Source: Owenia fusiformis (lineage: Eukaryota; Annelida; Polychaeta; Sabellida; Oweniidae). Taken from it: a DNA stretch of 64,000 nt. Below, in pieces: positions 39,301-54,300 of the stretch. The stretch lies in contig CAIIXF020000005.1 in NCBI GenBank assembly GCA_903813345.2, positions 13,149,375-13,213,374 on the forward strand, written 5' to 3'. The notes under the pieces are model-generated. The model saw only the letters and a list, made by a program, of their open reading frames with translations. It searched no databases and was not told the DNA's origin. Each line of letters opens with the position of its first letter. Within the stretch, counting starts at the first letter, position 1. The translations under genes were made by a program, and so were the position numbers.

Positions 39301-42300
39301 CTTTGAAAGTACCCAGAAAGCACCAAATAGCATCTTAGAATTGTAAAATTTTCTAGGGGCATTGGCCACCCCTCAAACCCCCCACAAAACAATGGAAAAG
39401 TTCTAAATTTATTTTAGTGTTTTGTCTCAGATACTTTTAAAGTGCCCAGACATTATCAAATAGCTCCTTGATATAGTAAGTGTTTCTGGGGGACTTGCTC
39501 CCCCTCTTGCATCTTGCACTTGCATAACCCCCCCCCCCCTCTGGCGCCCCCCCCCCCTTGACCCCCCCCCAAAAAAAAAAATTGTGATTTTTTCAAATTC
39601 TTTAATTGACTCATACACAGAAAGCACCAAATAGCGTCGTAAAATTGTAAAATTTTCTCGGGGAAGTGGGCCACCTCTCACACCCCAAACTAAACAATGG
39701 AAAAGTTCTGAATTTGTTTTATGTATTGACATTTTTAATAATATCCTTGATAAAGTAAATGATTCTGGAAGACTAACACTTACTCGCCCTCTGGCATCCC
39801 CACTCCACCTCCCCCTCTGGCAGCCCCCCCCCCTAACACCCCCCTCTGAAAGTGCCCAGAAAGCACCAAATGGCACCTTAAAATTGTAAAATTTCTTGGA
39901 AAATAGGCACTTTTAGGCACAGACACTTTTAAAGTGCCCAAACTTCATCGAATAGCACCTTGATATTGTAAATTTTGATATGGTGGGCAAACACTTGCTC
40001 CCCCTCTGTCACCCCAGCCCCACCTCCCCCTCTGGCACCCCTGCCCCCTTTGACACCCCCAAACTTTGAAAAAAATTGTGACTGTTTTTCAATGTTTTTA
40101 TTGACTAATACACTTTAAAAGTGCCCAGAAGCACCAAATATCATCTTTAAATTGTAAAATTTTCTAGGAGAGTTAGCCACCCCTCACATTCCCCACAAAA
40201 CAAAAGAAAATATTCTGAATTTCATGTATTGTCTGAGACATTTTTTAAGTGCCCAGACATCATCAAATAGCACCTTGATATGGTCAATGTTTCTGGGGGA
40301 CAACCCCTTGCTCCCCTACTGGCACCCCACCCCACTTCACCCTCTCATCCTATTTGACACCCCCAAAAGAATTTGAAAAAAAATTCACATTTTTCTTATT
40401 GACTCATAACGCACAGGCGTACCAGATGGTTGCAAATTCGCTCCAAATACAACCGGCAAATTTCAAAATTTTCCTGGGGAAGGACCCCAGACCCCCCTGA
40501 ATGCTTGGTTTTTATTCACTCAACTCTTATTCCCGTGGTGGTGGCGTACTACTTGCAAACTTACACTTTGAAAGTGCCCAGAAAGCACCAAATAGCATCT
40601 CAAAACTGTAAAATTTTCTAGGGAGAGTGGACCATTCCTCACGACCCCCACAAAACAATTGGAACGTTTGGAAGTTGCATTTGTTAATTCCAAACCAATA
40701 TAGAGAGTAACTGAGCCCCCCCCCCCCCCCCCATCTGACTTACGCGATTTGATTTACGCGGCAAAAAAATGACAATTTTATATTCTCTTTAGTAAGCTAA
40801 AAACCGCACCCCCCTTGGAGAAAAGTGTCTTACGGGCCTGGTTACAGGTACATAAAGCCGGTTTGTAAAAACTTATATTTTCATCAGCGGGCAGATATAC
40901 ATGTAGCTTTACGTCCCGCTCCGAGCGGGCATATATAGTATATCTGACCGCTACGTCATAATCGCCGCTCGCATATTGTTTCATAATTTGTAACGTTCGG
41001 GTGATAACTATAAACGACAATGGAGAAAAACGTAGACAATCGCGATCTGTTTGATGGTTTAAAAAAGGGAAGGAGCATCCAGTTAATCAATCAAATATTC
41101 GAGACAATAAATGTGGGAATATCTGAGAGAAAAGATAAATCCGGCCACGGCCAAGAAAAAAAAATGGACATGGATATTCTAAATTATTTCTACGGTTGAA
41201 CAATGTGAACCAGATGACCAAGATTGGTATGGGATAAACATATTATCCTAAAGTTGGTTCGGGATATTTGGATTATCCCTTGGCCAATATACATGTAATA
41301 TATCTTCCCTCGGGACATACGGCCCTCGGGCAGATATATTATACAATATAATATATCTTCCCTCGGGACATACGGCCCTCGGGCAGATATATTATATTGG
41401 CCTCGGGATAATCCCAATATCCTGAATCTCATATAGGATAATCTCTATATACATATATATATATTACTTTTCTATTTAAAATAACGTTCAGAGAAAAGAG
41501 GTGTGATGAAAATCAGTGATCAATATTATATTTTCTCTTCTATAGTTGGATACCAGATAGGGTTTGGGACAGAAGAAGGCATGATTGATGTTGTACCATT
41601 AACAAATCTCGGCCATTATGAATATGATGCTTGTGTCTACTCATTCACTGACATGACCACTCTGGTGCACAACACAACCTACTATACTATTCTCTATGCC
41701 TTTAATGGGGGTCATCGACAACTCAACGTCTCGGTGATATCAGATGGAGGTTTGATGTCGACATTTGCCAGTTTTCTTAAATTGAATCAATGTTTAGATA
41801 AGATACCTACTCAACCGTATTTAATTGTATACATACTTTTTTGGGAACATTGAATAGGCCTAAATATAACTCTTTTTCTGTCTCGTACTGTCTATTATGA
41901 CTTGGTTCTGGTCAGATCTGTATTCATTTTAGCAATGCACCTAGTCGTAACTTCTCATACAAGAGCATTCATTGCCTTTGAACGTTTCAGTTCTTGTTGA
42001 TATGACAAACCCGGTGCGTGGTTGGATGAAGGATGGTCTAGACAAAGACATTGACAGAAACTTCACATCCAAGACCGCAAGTGTACTGGTTAACTGGGGT
42101 GGATTTGAAGACCCAGAGTCTGGTATCGATGACTATTCATTAGCTGTATATAGAAGAAGACTATCTGGTGGTACGGATGAGATGAGCATTATACATCAAC
42201 CGGAATCAGTTGGAGGCACGGTTAATTCAATAAACTGGCACCATTTCCACCATCACCATGGTGACTTCTTATACGTTGAGATGCAAACAACAAACGGGGC

Positions 42301-45300
42301 AGGATCAACCATTACAACAACCTCATCAGGAGTTACAGTAGATTTAACAGCTCCAGAGGTGCAATACCTTGGTGACGGCGTCGAACCTGAAACAAATGCT
42401 CAATTCTCCGTACGTAAATCCAAATCTATATCTAAACACCAAGTGTATATCAAGACTACTAGTAATTTACATGAAACGGTTTGTTTTTCTAGTTGTTAAC
42501 ATACGTATATCTCTACTTTACAGAGTAGTCTAGATGAGTTGGCAGCAAACTGGTTATTTTATGACCCAGAATCTGGGATAAATCACCACCAATTTACTGT
42601 GTATGAGCTGCACGGTGGCACAACAAAGCAGATATTCCCCATTGGGTAATGTATAGATAACATATACAGTGAAAACATTTAAGTTGAATATTACTTGACT
42701 GAGTAAATTAAATGTAAAACTAGATTGAAATTATATACATATTATATATTTAATATATAATCGATTTTTTTCAGTGATGAGCCATTGGAATTGGATTCGG
42801 GCGTCACTGTATATACTGCTAAATCTCTAAATCTTAAAGCAGGGGCACTGTATAACATCCGTGTATCGGCTGTGAATAATGCTGGGCTAACATCAGTACA
42901 TAACACTGATGGCGTTAAGGTTGACCCAACACCACCAATGGTATGTATTTTACTTTGCATTCATCTCATAATTGGTTTGATGTTGTAGAAGTTCATGCAT
43001 ATGTAAGAATTTTCTTCATTTGACGTGGTCACTGATTCCAGATGCAGTATGTACGTGTTGGCGTTTCTGCCGGAGAGATGGAAGATATTATAGATGGCAT
43101 GGTGGTATCTGCTGACAACACTGGTATCCAGGCAACGTGGCTGGCAATCGACCCCGAGAGTGGTATCCAGGATTATTACGTTGCAGTTGGGACCTCTCCG
43201 AGTAAATCTTATTTTATTCTGTCGATCATGTTGAATTTTGTCCCTGTATATTGTATCTGCGGAATACACGGGGGTAAAGCAGACCCGATGATGCAATGAG
43301 CTTGCTCGGCGGTATCATGTCTGTGTAACGGGTCTTAATGTATAATTGTGCTCGGCGGTAGGTTCAAACAACGCGGATCCTCAAAGCATGTGCTCATGGT
43401 ATATTCATGTTTTAACACCCGTGGAATAATAACCTGTCAGGTGCATATACAAAAATGCTTTATTTTTCAAGTTTATAAAAGCATGGTGGTTAGAAGTAAG
43501 GGGATCAAAATTGTAGGCATCTACCTAGATTTTTTATTATGCAAATAAATAAAACTATCACCTTTCGTAAACTACTGCGATTGATTGCAGGTGACACTGA
43601 TATATTGGATTATCACGAAATGGGGTCTGGCACTGATGGGTACTTGGACAATTTGAATCTTCTGTTGTTTAATGACTTCACGAAAGGACCTCTATATTAT
43701 ATCAATGTTAAAGCACGGAATGGAGCAGGAGAATTTTCCAAAAATATAACATCGAAGTAAGTCACGTACATATTTCCAATGGTACTTCTAATTGATGTAT
43801 ACGAACATGTATTAGCTAAATATATTATAATGTCATTTTTTATCTATTAGGCCTATTAAGATAATCGAAGCTGATGCCGCTGGAATAATCTCAGATGGCG
43901 TTAGAGGTATTCCAGATGTGAACAAACAGCGAGACAAGGCAACAGTCACAGCCCACTTTGAAGGATTCAGGAGTGGATTTGGTAAGTAATGTAACATTTA
44001 CAAAACGTTTAAAATAAATTATACAATTAATGTTTTATCCCAATCTACTATTCTTAAAGGATACACTACATTCGAGTGGGCCGTCGGCACTGGTCAGGGG
44101 TTGGATGACATTCGCCCATTTTCCACAAAAGGAATTATAATAGATGGTGATAATGAAACTGATGTTGGTATAAAGACAAACTACTCGGGAACAGTACACG
44201 CCCCAGTGCATCTTGTACATACATATTCATATCACGTGACAGTCAGGGGAAGAACGGGCAAGAGCAACACTCTGGAAGGTGTGTCTAACGGATTCATCGT
44301 TGATCTTACACCACCACAGGTATGACATAAAAATAAAATACTTCAACTTCAAGGGGGCCAATTGCACCATTCTCTCTACCTTACAAGTAGTTATTAAGCA
44401 ACACTATTGCAATACTGCCTTTACAGTGACGTTTCGTTTTACCCCTGATTTTGACCCATGATTTGGCCCGCGGTTTGTGTCGGAAATATTGTTTTTTTAA
44501 TATTCGAAATAATTGCTTTTTTCGAATAATTTTTTTTATTTAAAACAGTCACCAAACATGCTATATTTTCATCCATTTTCATTCATACCTACAGGTATCA
44601 TTGGCAGACATCGGAGTTGATCTTAATGTCAATAACACACTTATAACAAATCCTATATCGCTGTATCAGCCATCTGTAGACTCTATCACCGCCGATTGGA
44701 ATATTTCTGACCCCGAGAGTAACATCGCATGGTCCAGTTACTGCTATGGTACGATACCAGGCCGATGTGAGGTTCACAATATGACACTAGCTGGCGGGGC
44801 ATCTGGGGTGCAGGCAGGACAAGTACGACCAGCCACGGGTGGGAAACCCAACTTCTTGTTGATTCTATCAGAGAACCAGGTAAAATGATTATCGAGCTAA
44901 ATTAACATATTAATAATAGTATTTATACCGTACCCAATGAATATCGAGGTAGATAAAACGCTGGAATATGATAGTTCACATTTTTAAGTTTTTAAATCAA
45001 TATTCAAAAATCCATTTTGGATCCAAGAAGCCCTATAGGTACGTAATACTAAAATGTACTGTCGGTTTTGAATAACATTTCTCCTTCGGTCCCACACACT
45101 ACTAATCCCTACGCGTTGACTGTAATCTCAAACAGGTCGGACTTGAAAAGCGACTTCACAGTCCTCCGTTAATAGCCGACAACAGCGCACCAACAGAAGG
45201 ACTGATACAATGTACGCAATATCTCAAGGAGAACGAAGACATCGTGTGTAGCTGGACAGGGTTCGTGGATGCAGAAAGTGGCGTGGACAACTTTGCTTCA

Positions 45301-48300
45301 GGGCTTGGAGAACGGGAAGGCGAAGATAATATACATGAATTTGTAATCCTTCCACCGTATACGCAAACCATCGTGTTTAGAGGTATGTATTTACAAACAG
45401 TCAATTTTATGTTACATGTACTAGTTACCGTAAATTCTTTATTATAGCATTTTTAAATTTTGATATGCTGAAGGATAATACATGGGAAAAAATATTAAAT
45501 AACGGATGAAGATTTTAAACATTTTTGTTTCAAATCATTCATCAAAACTCCTAGTTGTACTTTCAGAATACCGAAATTTGAATCTACCTGCGGGTCAATA
45601 TTTCATGACTTTGAAAACAACAAATGCTGCTGGTTTGACACTTGAGTCATACTCCTTACCAATTTTTGTGGATGGAACGCCACCAGTGCCTGGCAGGGTT
45701 GTTGAATTAAATGACGTTATACAAGTTAATACATCGACATCTTCAAATGCAAGCTGGTCACATAGAGGGTGTTCTTCTGAAGATGGTGAGTAAAAGAGAT
45801 GCATTGTTATAATATTATAAAATCTATTAGTATTCTGATAGTTCATGTATAAGCATTTTGTACACAACGACACTTCATGTTTCTATGTGGTTTTTGGTAT
45901 AAGTGTATCCATTGAACACTTTGAGCCTAAGTCTTTATTGGAATTAAATTGCTTATTTGGAATAATCGTTTTCGTTTTGTTTTCATTGCAAGAAGGATCA
46001 CACCTTTTAACATATACGATAAAACACTTTTTGAAATAAAAAAAAAGTTTCACATATCACACTTGGATAACATTTGGTAAGATTGTTTAAACTTTATATA
46101 GGCGCTTTAAATGTATTTTCATTTAAATCGTAAAATAATGACCATAGTCAAAGGCTGCACTTTGCACGTTGTTCTTGTGTTTTTTTTGTTCTTTTTTCTT
46201 TGTTAATTTCATCAGCCAGTATCGTATGTTACAGATTGTAAAAATGCTGATTCAAAATGTCAAACCTCCATGACGAATCTCCACGCTAGTTGGATGCATT
46301 TTACAGATGATGAATCACTAATTGTGAAGTAAGTATGAAATTGACAACTTTAAACAATACATTTATGAATTGTACAGACCTGCACATGAATTGTCAGTTG
46401 GACACCAACTTTATATCATAATTTCAGGTATGAGGTTGCTGTTGGGAACACTTCAGGTGGTTCTGAACTTAAACCATTTTTCGATGTTCCACCAGACATC
46501 AATGTTGTCAACATAGACCATCTTGATTTGACCCAACAAAAACAGGTACATTCATAAATACACTTATAAAAACAGTGTCACATGACATTATTCATACAAA
46601 CGATAACATTTTTAATTTCCTATAATTATCATGAACCTATTCAGGAAATCTTCATAATCAATTTGGAGTTTTCCATATCATGTGACTTAACGTTATATTT
46701 ATTTGAAACGCTGGTACTTTAAAGGTGTTTGTTATCGTACGAGCAACCAACGCAGCAGGACTCCAATCTACTTCAATATCAAACGGTGTCTTCATCAGTC
46801 GTATTTCTGCGGGACTTTCACCATTGGGTTCATTTACTGTTTTTGATGGTGATTCACCTGGAAAAGACATGTAATGTATTTTAGTATTTTACGTTACTCA
46901 CTTATAGTTTTATTACTAAATAGTTTACTTGGTTTGTAATATTACATTTATTACATTACATTATATTAACTCTATAATGGGTCTACTTTGAAGGGACTAC
47001 CAAAAGGACAGAGAGCAGTTAACTGCCACTTGGAACTTCAGTGGCGACCCATGCCCGATGGAGAGTTACACTTGGAGTATAAAAAGACTTGATAGCACTG
47101 TTTTCATGAAACCAGAACAGCTACCTGAAGGTACAAATGAGCATTATCGTGTAGTTAGTGTATTAACATTGAATTCGGAATATTAGAAAATTGTATACAG
47201 CAAAAAGTTCTACTTACTTATTAGGTCAACTATTCGGAACATATGATGGGTTGAACTTGCAAGACGGGGACGAATTCTATGTCATTGTACAGGGGGTGAA
47301 TTCCCTCGGATATGTACACACTGAACGTTCTGATGGTATAACTGTAAGACAAGAACCACTAATGCCGGGTATTGTACGAGATGGGCCTGTTTTCGGAGTT
47401 GATTTCAATGTGCAACCTTCCATAACAGAGCTATGGGGAAACTGGGATGCATTTGGAAAAACAAAAGAGGAAAATCCAGATTTGATTGATGGTGGTGAGC
47501 ATATTTGTTATTTCACTTCAGATTTACTTCACGGTTCAGATAATTCGCACCATAAAAAATTATTTAAGAAACATACCATGTGCAAGGACTATGTTTATAA
47601 TCTGTTCTTTTCGAATTTTCATTAGGTAACCCTGATATTGATCCCAGGATCGGAGGCCATCAAGAAATAATTTACTACGAAGTTGCAGTTGGAAATGACC
47701 GTCGCTATCCCAACACGAGAACAAACATTCATCCATTTGTTCGGGTAGATTTAAATCAATCTTACCACTTTACCGATCTAGAATTGTTACCAGGAATAGG
47801 ACACTATTATATTACTGTGAGAGCATTTGGTAGTTCTAGTGCCTCACGTACCCAGACATCAAATGGCATACGAGTTGGTGTTGGGGGAACAGTTGTAAGA
47901 CAAGGACAAATGCAACTCGCAGAGTACGTAGTTTTCATTTTAGTACTGTATTTATAGGCTGTCAGAATAGAGGGTTAAAAAAGTTTTAATGCCCAGTTTT
48001 GGTGCCATTGAAGAGCCTATAATACCAAGTTGTGTAATGTACTTGTTAGCAAATATAAAAGATGAGCTGATAGATGTATGTAAACGAAAATGAAAATTAT
48101 ATTTGTATTTTCAGCTGTATTCCATCAACCAACGACATATCATTTTCCTGGCAAGATTTTGAGTTTGGTTTACCTATTATGTTTTACCAATGGGGTATTT
48201 CTTCCAATCTGTCTGCTGTGAAGGACTTGAGCTGCAAACAATTGGTAAATGCCTTTTCATATTATTGTAAATATTAACATGTATTTAGTAACTATGAATG

Positions 48301-51300
48301 GAATTGAAAGATTTATGATTAAATACTTATCATACTGAAGTTACCCTAATTGTGTCCTTTTCTTTGTAGCAATTATTTGAACATAAGGTTGCCGAAAATT
48401 CTAAATACCTCGAAGCATTCGATATTCAGCCAATGACAAACGTTTTGAAAGCTACCCTTGTAGAACAAGACGACCTAAAAATGCAACATGGGAATGTGTA
48501 CCTGGTTGTTGTCATAGCAACCGATGAATCTGCAATATGCTCAATGGTTACCAAGGAAATATTAGTTGATACAACGCCTCCCATTTCTGGAATTGTAACA
48601 GTTGGTCCTAAAAATGACCTGGTGAGTGAAATACCTTAACCTATGACAATTAAAATTCATTTTTAAAGATTAACGTATACATTACTTGGGATTTTGCACT
48701 GCAAGTTTCTTTTTACTTTCGGATTTTCATTTAGGGCGTCATGTTTGCTGATCAAACTGACAGACTGACAGTATCTTGGCAAAATTACACAGATCCCGAT
48801 TCTAATATAGAAAACTATAGAGTGACCTTGTTTCAAGGGAAACTATGTGTAGAAGGGGATATGAGGACCCCATCAATTGCTATAACAGAAGCTGTTGTTT
48901 TAGAACCCGAGGAAACATCATATACATTCTACCAGTTGTATCTTAAGGTATTTTCGAAAATTTTATAAAATCTTGATAAGTGTTTATCACTAACATTATA
49001 CCTTGTATTTCGGTCAAGGCTTTGCAAATCCTATCACATGTAGTAGTTTGGGCGGGCATTTCAAACTTGGATCATAACTTACATCCTATACTACTCATAT
49101 CTCTCCCTTAGAACGATAGAACTTACTTCATACAAATGGAGGCAAGCAATTGCGCAGGTCTCATAGCTACCAGCTATACTGTGCCAATCTTGTTGGACCA
49201 ACATCCACCACTACCAGGTGTAGTTAAAGATGGTATTGACTACAGTACAGATGTGGAATTCCAAACGTCTACAGCATATATAAATGGTGAGTCGAATTAC
49301 TGATAAAATAAAAACACTTCGTATTCAAATACTTTTTACAAAATAATTTTTAAAAAGATATAGTTTTTTGGCAATGAACATTTTGCTTTGTTGTAGCTTC
49401 ATTTTTGCATCAGTTAAAACCATCGGGAGATGCTGATATATGTCCTGAGAACATCGTGGACCTAACAATGGCAACCTGGAACCCAATCAACCACGTTGGT
49501 ATATGGGGAGTGGAGGGAAATGTAAAACACGAGAAACATCTAGTAAGCATTTAACTCCAAATTCCTGTCACTTCTTAAAATAATTATCTCAAGTACTTCT
49601 CGATTAATGCATCCAGATAACGTTTAGATCTAGAGTTTGTTTTATGGCTGGTGAATTAATAATTAATACGCCATTGATTGAATGAGGATTCTATGATTTA
49701 AACTGGCAATTAAGCTTTACTGATCTCCGTCCAAAGCAATAGATCCATAATTGCTTCAATCAGTTGCAACTATACCATTGATAATGTAGCAGTCTCCCAT
49801 CCTAGTATTTTTAAACATGATTTGTCATTACTATTAGTCTAATATCATCTTATTGTTCACAGTCTAGTAGTGAGGGTGGTTTTCTTGAATTAAATATGAT
49901 CCCCGATGTGAAGACAAAACGTATGTTAGCTGGAGCTGTGGAAATGACAATAGATGGCACCTCTGGGAAATATAAAGTAAGAAGCCATGGTGCATTGTAG
50001 TACTACAATTCTTAAAATCGCGGATTCGGTAGTATTGAATCTCTAATAAAGATGGCGCGAAAGTTTTTCCTTATAAGGTCAAAATATTTCCCATGATGCA
50101 GTTCGCGGGGGAACAAAATTTTTCTACCTTGTTTTTCCCCGTTGGTTTAACATGGGGATTTTCATACCCATTTTTCAAGCGATATTTTCGATCGAATCTC
50201 CATGCGATCGGAGAAAACAAACTATCAGAAACAATTAGTCTTTTAATAATCTTTATATAACATATATTTTTTTTCATTTTATTGGCTCCTAACGGGGTGA
50301 AAACAATGATTGAAAATGGGAGTATATTCCGGAAGAGAAGAAGTCACGTGACTAGTCGCCATATTGGAAAAAGCAATTCCATTCGACTTTCAACACGTTC
50401 ATGCCAATATTACCGCACTACAAACTGTAACATCGATGCAACAACTGAATAAAAGTACTCATCTTCATATTACATTATAGAGTTACGTTGAAAACCCACA
50501 AACAACTGAGCATTTGACCAAAGAAGACACGTCGCTATTATCTAGGTCAAGTTTAGTGGTTCGAAAGCAAATCTTACATACTCGTTTCCGAATTTTGTTG
50601 TTAATTGTATAATCTTTTATTGATTAAATCTGGTATACTGACTATTAATTCAATGACAAAGAAGAAGAATTCCGATGGTGTCATTTTTTTATTTAGCTTG
50701 CGGGTGTAAAAACAAAATTGCGTAATTAATTTGATTTAGAACTTTCGGGTCTCACAAATAGCTACACGAAATGCATCGTTGAAAAATATTGACCAATCAA
50801 ATTTTGTCCTTTTTGAGTACATATATGCACCATATATGCGAACGTTCTGATTCAAAGAGCGAACAGCGAAATGGAGAATTATCTATCTATATTGTACGAT
50901 TCTACATGTAGCTTATGTGAACTCAAGTTACACACCACTATTTACAACGTTTACTAGCGCATCTCTTCTAAACAGTATTAGTTTTTGAAGTTTTCGAATG
51001 CTAGTACTCTAGGGTCCAGCACATCTGCCATTCAAACAATGTAATTTATATAGCCCAACTATTTGGATAGCCCAACTATCATATATGTGTTCCACAACCA
51101 TTATTAGATCACCAAAAAGTTTCCTTTCAATTTTCAATAATTTGAATGATACTAATTTGAAACCATTGCAGTTTGAAATGAAAGCAGCTATGTCAGACTT
51201 ATATGGGGTGACTAGTGTGGTGCTGAGGGAGGGCCCTCCTGGTGTTTTTGTTGATTATGACATCAATATAACAGAACATTTATTATTAGGTAAGAATAAA

Positions 51301-54300
51301 GATTGAATATCCCATGAATATATATTTGCTGTTCAAAAATGTATTTTAGCGAAACACCAAAGAACGTCGAAATTTTTCAGTGTTCTTTAATATTTTTGAT
51401 ATTTTTTGTTTACTTGGGAATAGTTATCCCATAGAACGAAATTTGTAGGGATAAAGAGAAGCCGTTCCTTTGTCCGTCTGTCCGTACGTCCGTTCGTTCG
51501 TTCGTTTGTCCGTTCGTGTGTGTGTGTCCGGGGGATAAACAAATTCCAGTAAACGGATTTGATTCAAAATTTATAGACTAATGCCTTATGGTTGTAGGAC
51601 TTGCTCGAGAAGTCATTTTCAAGTGTTTTCCACCTTACCATTGGATAAACGAATATCCTATGGTTTTGAAAAAGTGTCGACTCTGTGATATCATGTAAAT
51701 GATATTTTGATCATAAGTATTACATAAAGTCAAATCCATGGTGTCATTTCAAATTCACTTTGTTTGAATAAATATTAATTTTGTATTTATTATCTACCTG
51801 ATAACATTACAGGAAATACTTCACAAACGATGCTACTCAATGGTGGCGTAATTTCTACAGATACAAAATCATATACTTTGGAGGATGATTCCTACACTGG
51901 TCCATTAAATGCATCAATGTTACAGAACTCCTGTGGATTCCAGCTGCACCCAGGTAGAGTCCACAATATCAGTATATTACCAAGCATCAAATACAGTATA
52001 ATTTACAACGAGCTTTAAACAGTATTAACATTTCATTTGCAAGTTCAAAATCCAAATACCTGAAAACCATAATACCATAACGTGATCAGAGCGGAAATTT
52101 GTTGACACAACATATCTTGAGAACAATTTTCATATGTTTTTGCAAGAGTATACTGATATTAAATACCTTTTGTCCCTGCGCATATATAATATAGACTATT
52201 CAACATCATTATTACAGCATTACCTGGCAAAAATAGCAGTTATGCAGCGTTGTGGTGTAAATGGCTTAATGATCCAAAGCAGTCCAAAAAAGAAATATCA
52301 CTCTTGGATTTCGATCCGTCAACTGCCTTCCATGTATACACCATCATATTGAAAAAGGTATAATGCATGTCAAAATGGAAACAAATAAGGACTTGATCAT
52401 ACGAGACTTTAAAGTTACAGATCTGGAAATCGTATCCAAAGGGTTTAAGTAACCAAGTATTAAGTATTGATTATTGCAATATGTTACTTTACTTATATGC
52501 ATTTCATGTGCTTTTTATATATAGTAATATCTATATACTCGTTAACCCATTTTTGACATTTGATTTTTTTATATTTGTTATTATGCGGCAAATAGCGGAT
52601 AAAATTTATTTTAAAATAACATGAATGATGTATTTGTGTAGGAGGCAAACTCAATTGAACTTGCAGTAGATGGAAAGGTAATAATAGTAATGTACCAAAT
52701 CCCAAGGCTAGACGCTCCATTACTTCTAAGTATGGCAGTCCGGAACAAGGATTTCTTTTATCCAAAGGCATACGATCCATTTAATCGACCCTCTGTTCAG
52801 GCGTCTTTTGCCCAAATCAGGTATTGCGATGTGTAGTTTCAATAATACCCTCCAGCAGTAAAAATATTAAATTGCTTTAGACAGAATAATATCCTATCTT
52901 TGTGTATCAAAAATTTTCAGTTTAATTGAGCTCCTGACATTTCTCGTAATAATTAAATTTAATTTTTTTTGACATTTGACTTTTGAAAACACATCAAATG
53001 TTTTAGTCTGCCACAAATTAAAGGAACCCCATGCAATTATGGCAAGCCCTTTCAAAATACAGGAACGGGTATAACAACCTTCAGTATGGGACTAGGAACA
53101 AATAAAATTGTGGCAGACGTGATACCATTCCAGCAGGTATGCTGTTTGTAGTACCTATGATAGCTTAACAGGAAGAAACATCGAACCAAAGCGAAATTAA
53201 TTTCTTATTCGCATTTTTATGTGTCTTCCCCTCTGTTGATGTAACATTGCCATTTCGTTTCCATGTTGTACTTTATTAATGGTTTATATCTCCACAATTA
53301 GGAGTATTTTTTATTGGATGAAAGAAAATGGAAATTAGAAATGTATTTCTGGTTGGTTTTCACTCGGTATATACCAGTCAACGTCGAACTTCTCTCTCAT
53401 AAGCGTCATATGTATGTACTATAGCTATAACCGACGATAAACTGACTGTTTTATATTTTCAGGTGGTTACAACGTGTCTACCGTGTATTGCACCATGTGA
53501 TGCTATGTTCTGTGATAAGTCCTGTGTTGAACCAATGAAGATGTACACTGTTGTTTGGGATGACCTTAATTTAGATGATAAACAATATTTCAACACCACC
53601 CTAAACGAAACTGGAACTGTTGCCGCTACATACTTTGTACACGTGAAAGCCTTAACTGGTAATTGGTATTTGTTAAATTATGTGCAGTGGAGAAAAGTTT
53701 GAATTTATTTGGTTCTATAACACCAACTCCTCTCCCGAATGGACACTTAAAATATAGCTCAAACTATAATGAATATTTTGCAGAAAGAAATCGTTATTTC
53801 CCATGCCCATCATTTTTCACAACTTAAAATGTTTAGGCATCATCCCAATCTTATCGCTTTGATTTTGCTCATGTCCAACATTATAACATAAAAGTAAGAG
53901 GTCATCATTTACCATGTATGGTTTATTAGGATCAGGATTGTATACGACAGCGACATCCAACGGAATTACCATAGACACAACTCCCCCATTGATAGATATA
54001 TTGTATCACTTGGACTTGTCGGTGTCTGATAAGAACAAAGTATACATTCAGGGTCAAAATCGTACAATTGGCGCAAGATGGGATGGCTTTGATCTGGAGA
54101 GTAAGGTTGGTAAACTTGCAACGTTAATGAAGAGGTATAGGAAACTTTTTTTCATACGTTAAGATTAAAGGGTTGGGTAATGGGTATATCATTTCTTTCA
54201 AACCGACCCTTATTATATTACCCAGAAAATATCAAATTAGTTTACAAGAAACATTGTGACCTTAAATTATGCTACTTCAGTGACACAGTTACCACATGCT

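Larger units (their letters stand above)
39080..41545 (+). other. 2.5-kb intron with C-run element and palindromic repeats
   Basis: The intron joins FHDPDSGL to IGYQIGFGTEE in phase 1. It contains the C-run-rich element at 39,174-40,845, a GCCCGC / GCGGGC hairpin region at about 40,897-40,930, and the CTCGGG repeats at 41,260-41,440. No exon is seen. Confidence 0.7.

Noticed and set aside
39427-39876. 149-codon minus-strand glycine-rich ORF
   Set aside because: It is produced by poly-C tracts and repeats of the intronic element, with no recognisable protein pattern.
52134-52352. ORF over exon 67 in another frame
   Set aside because: The phase from exon 66 requires the frame reading LPGKNSSYAALWCKWL, so this is a shadow.
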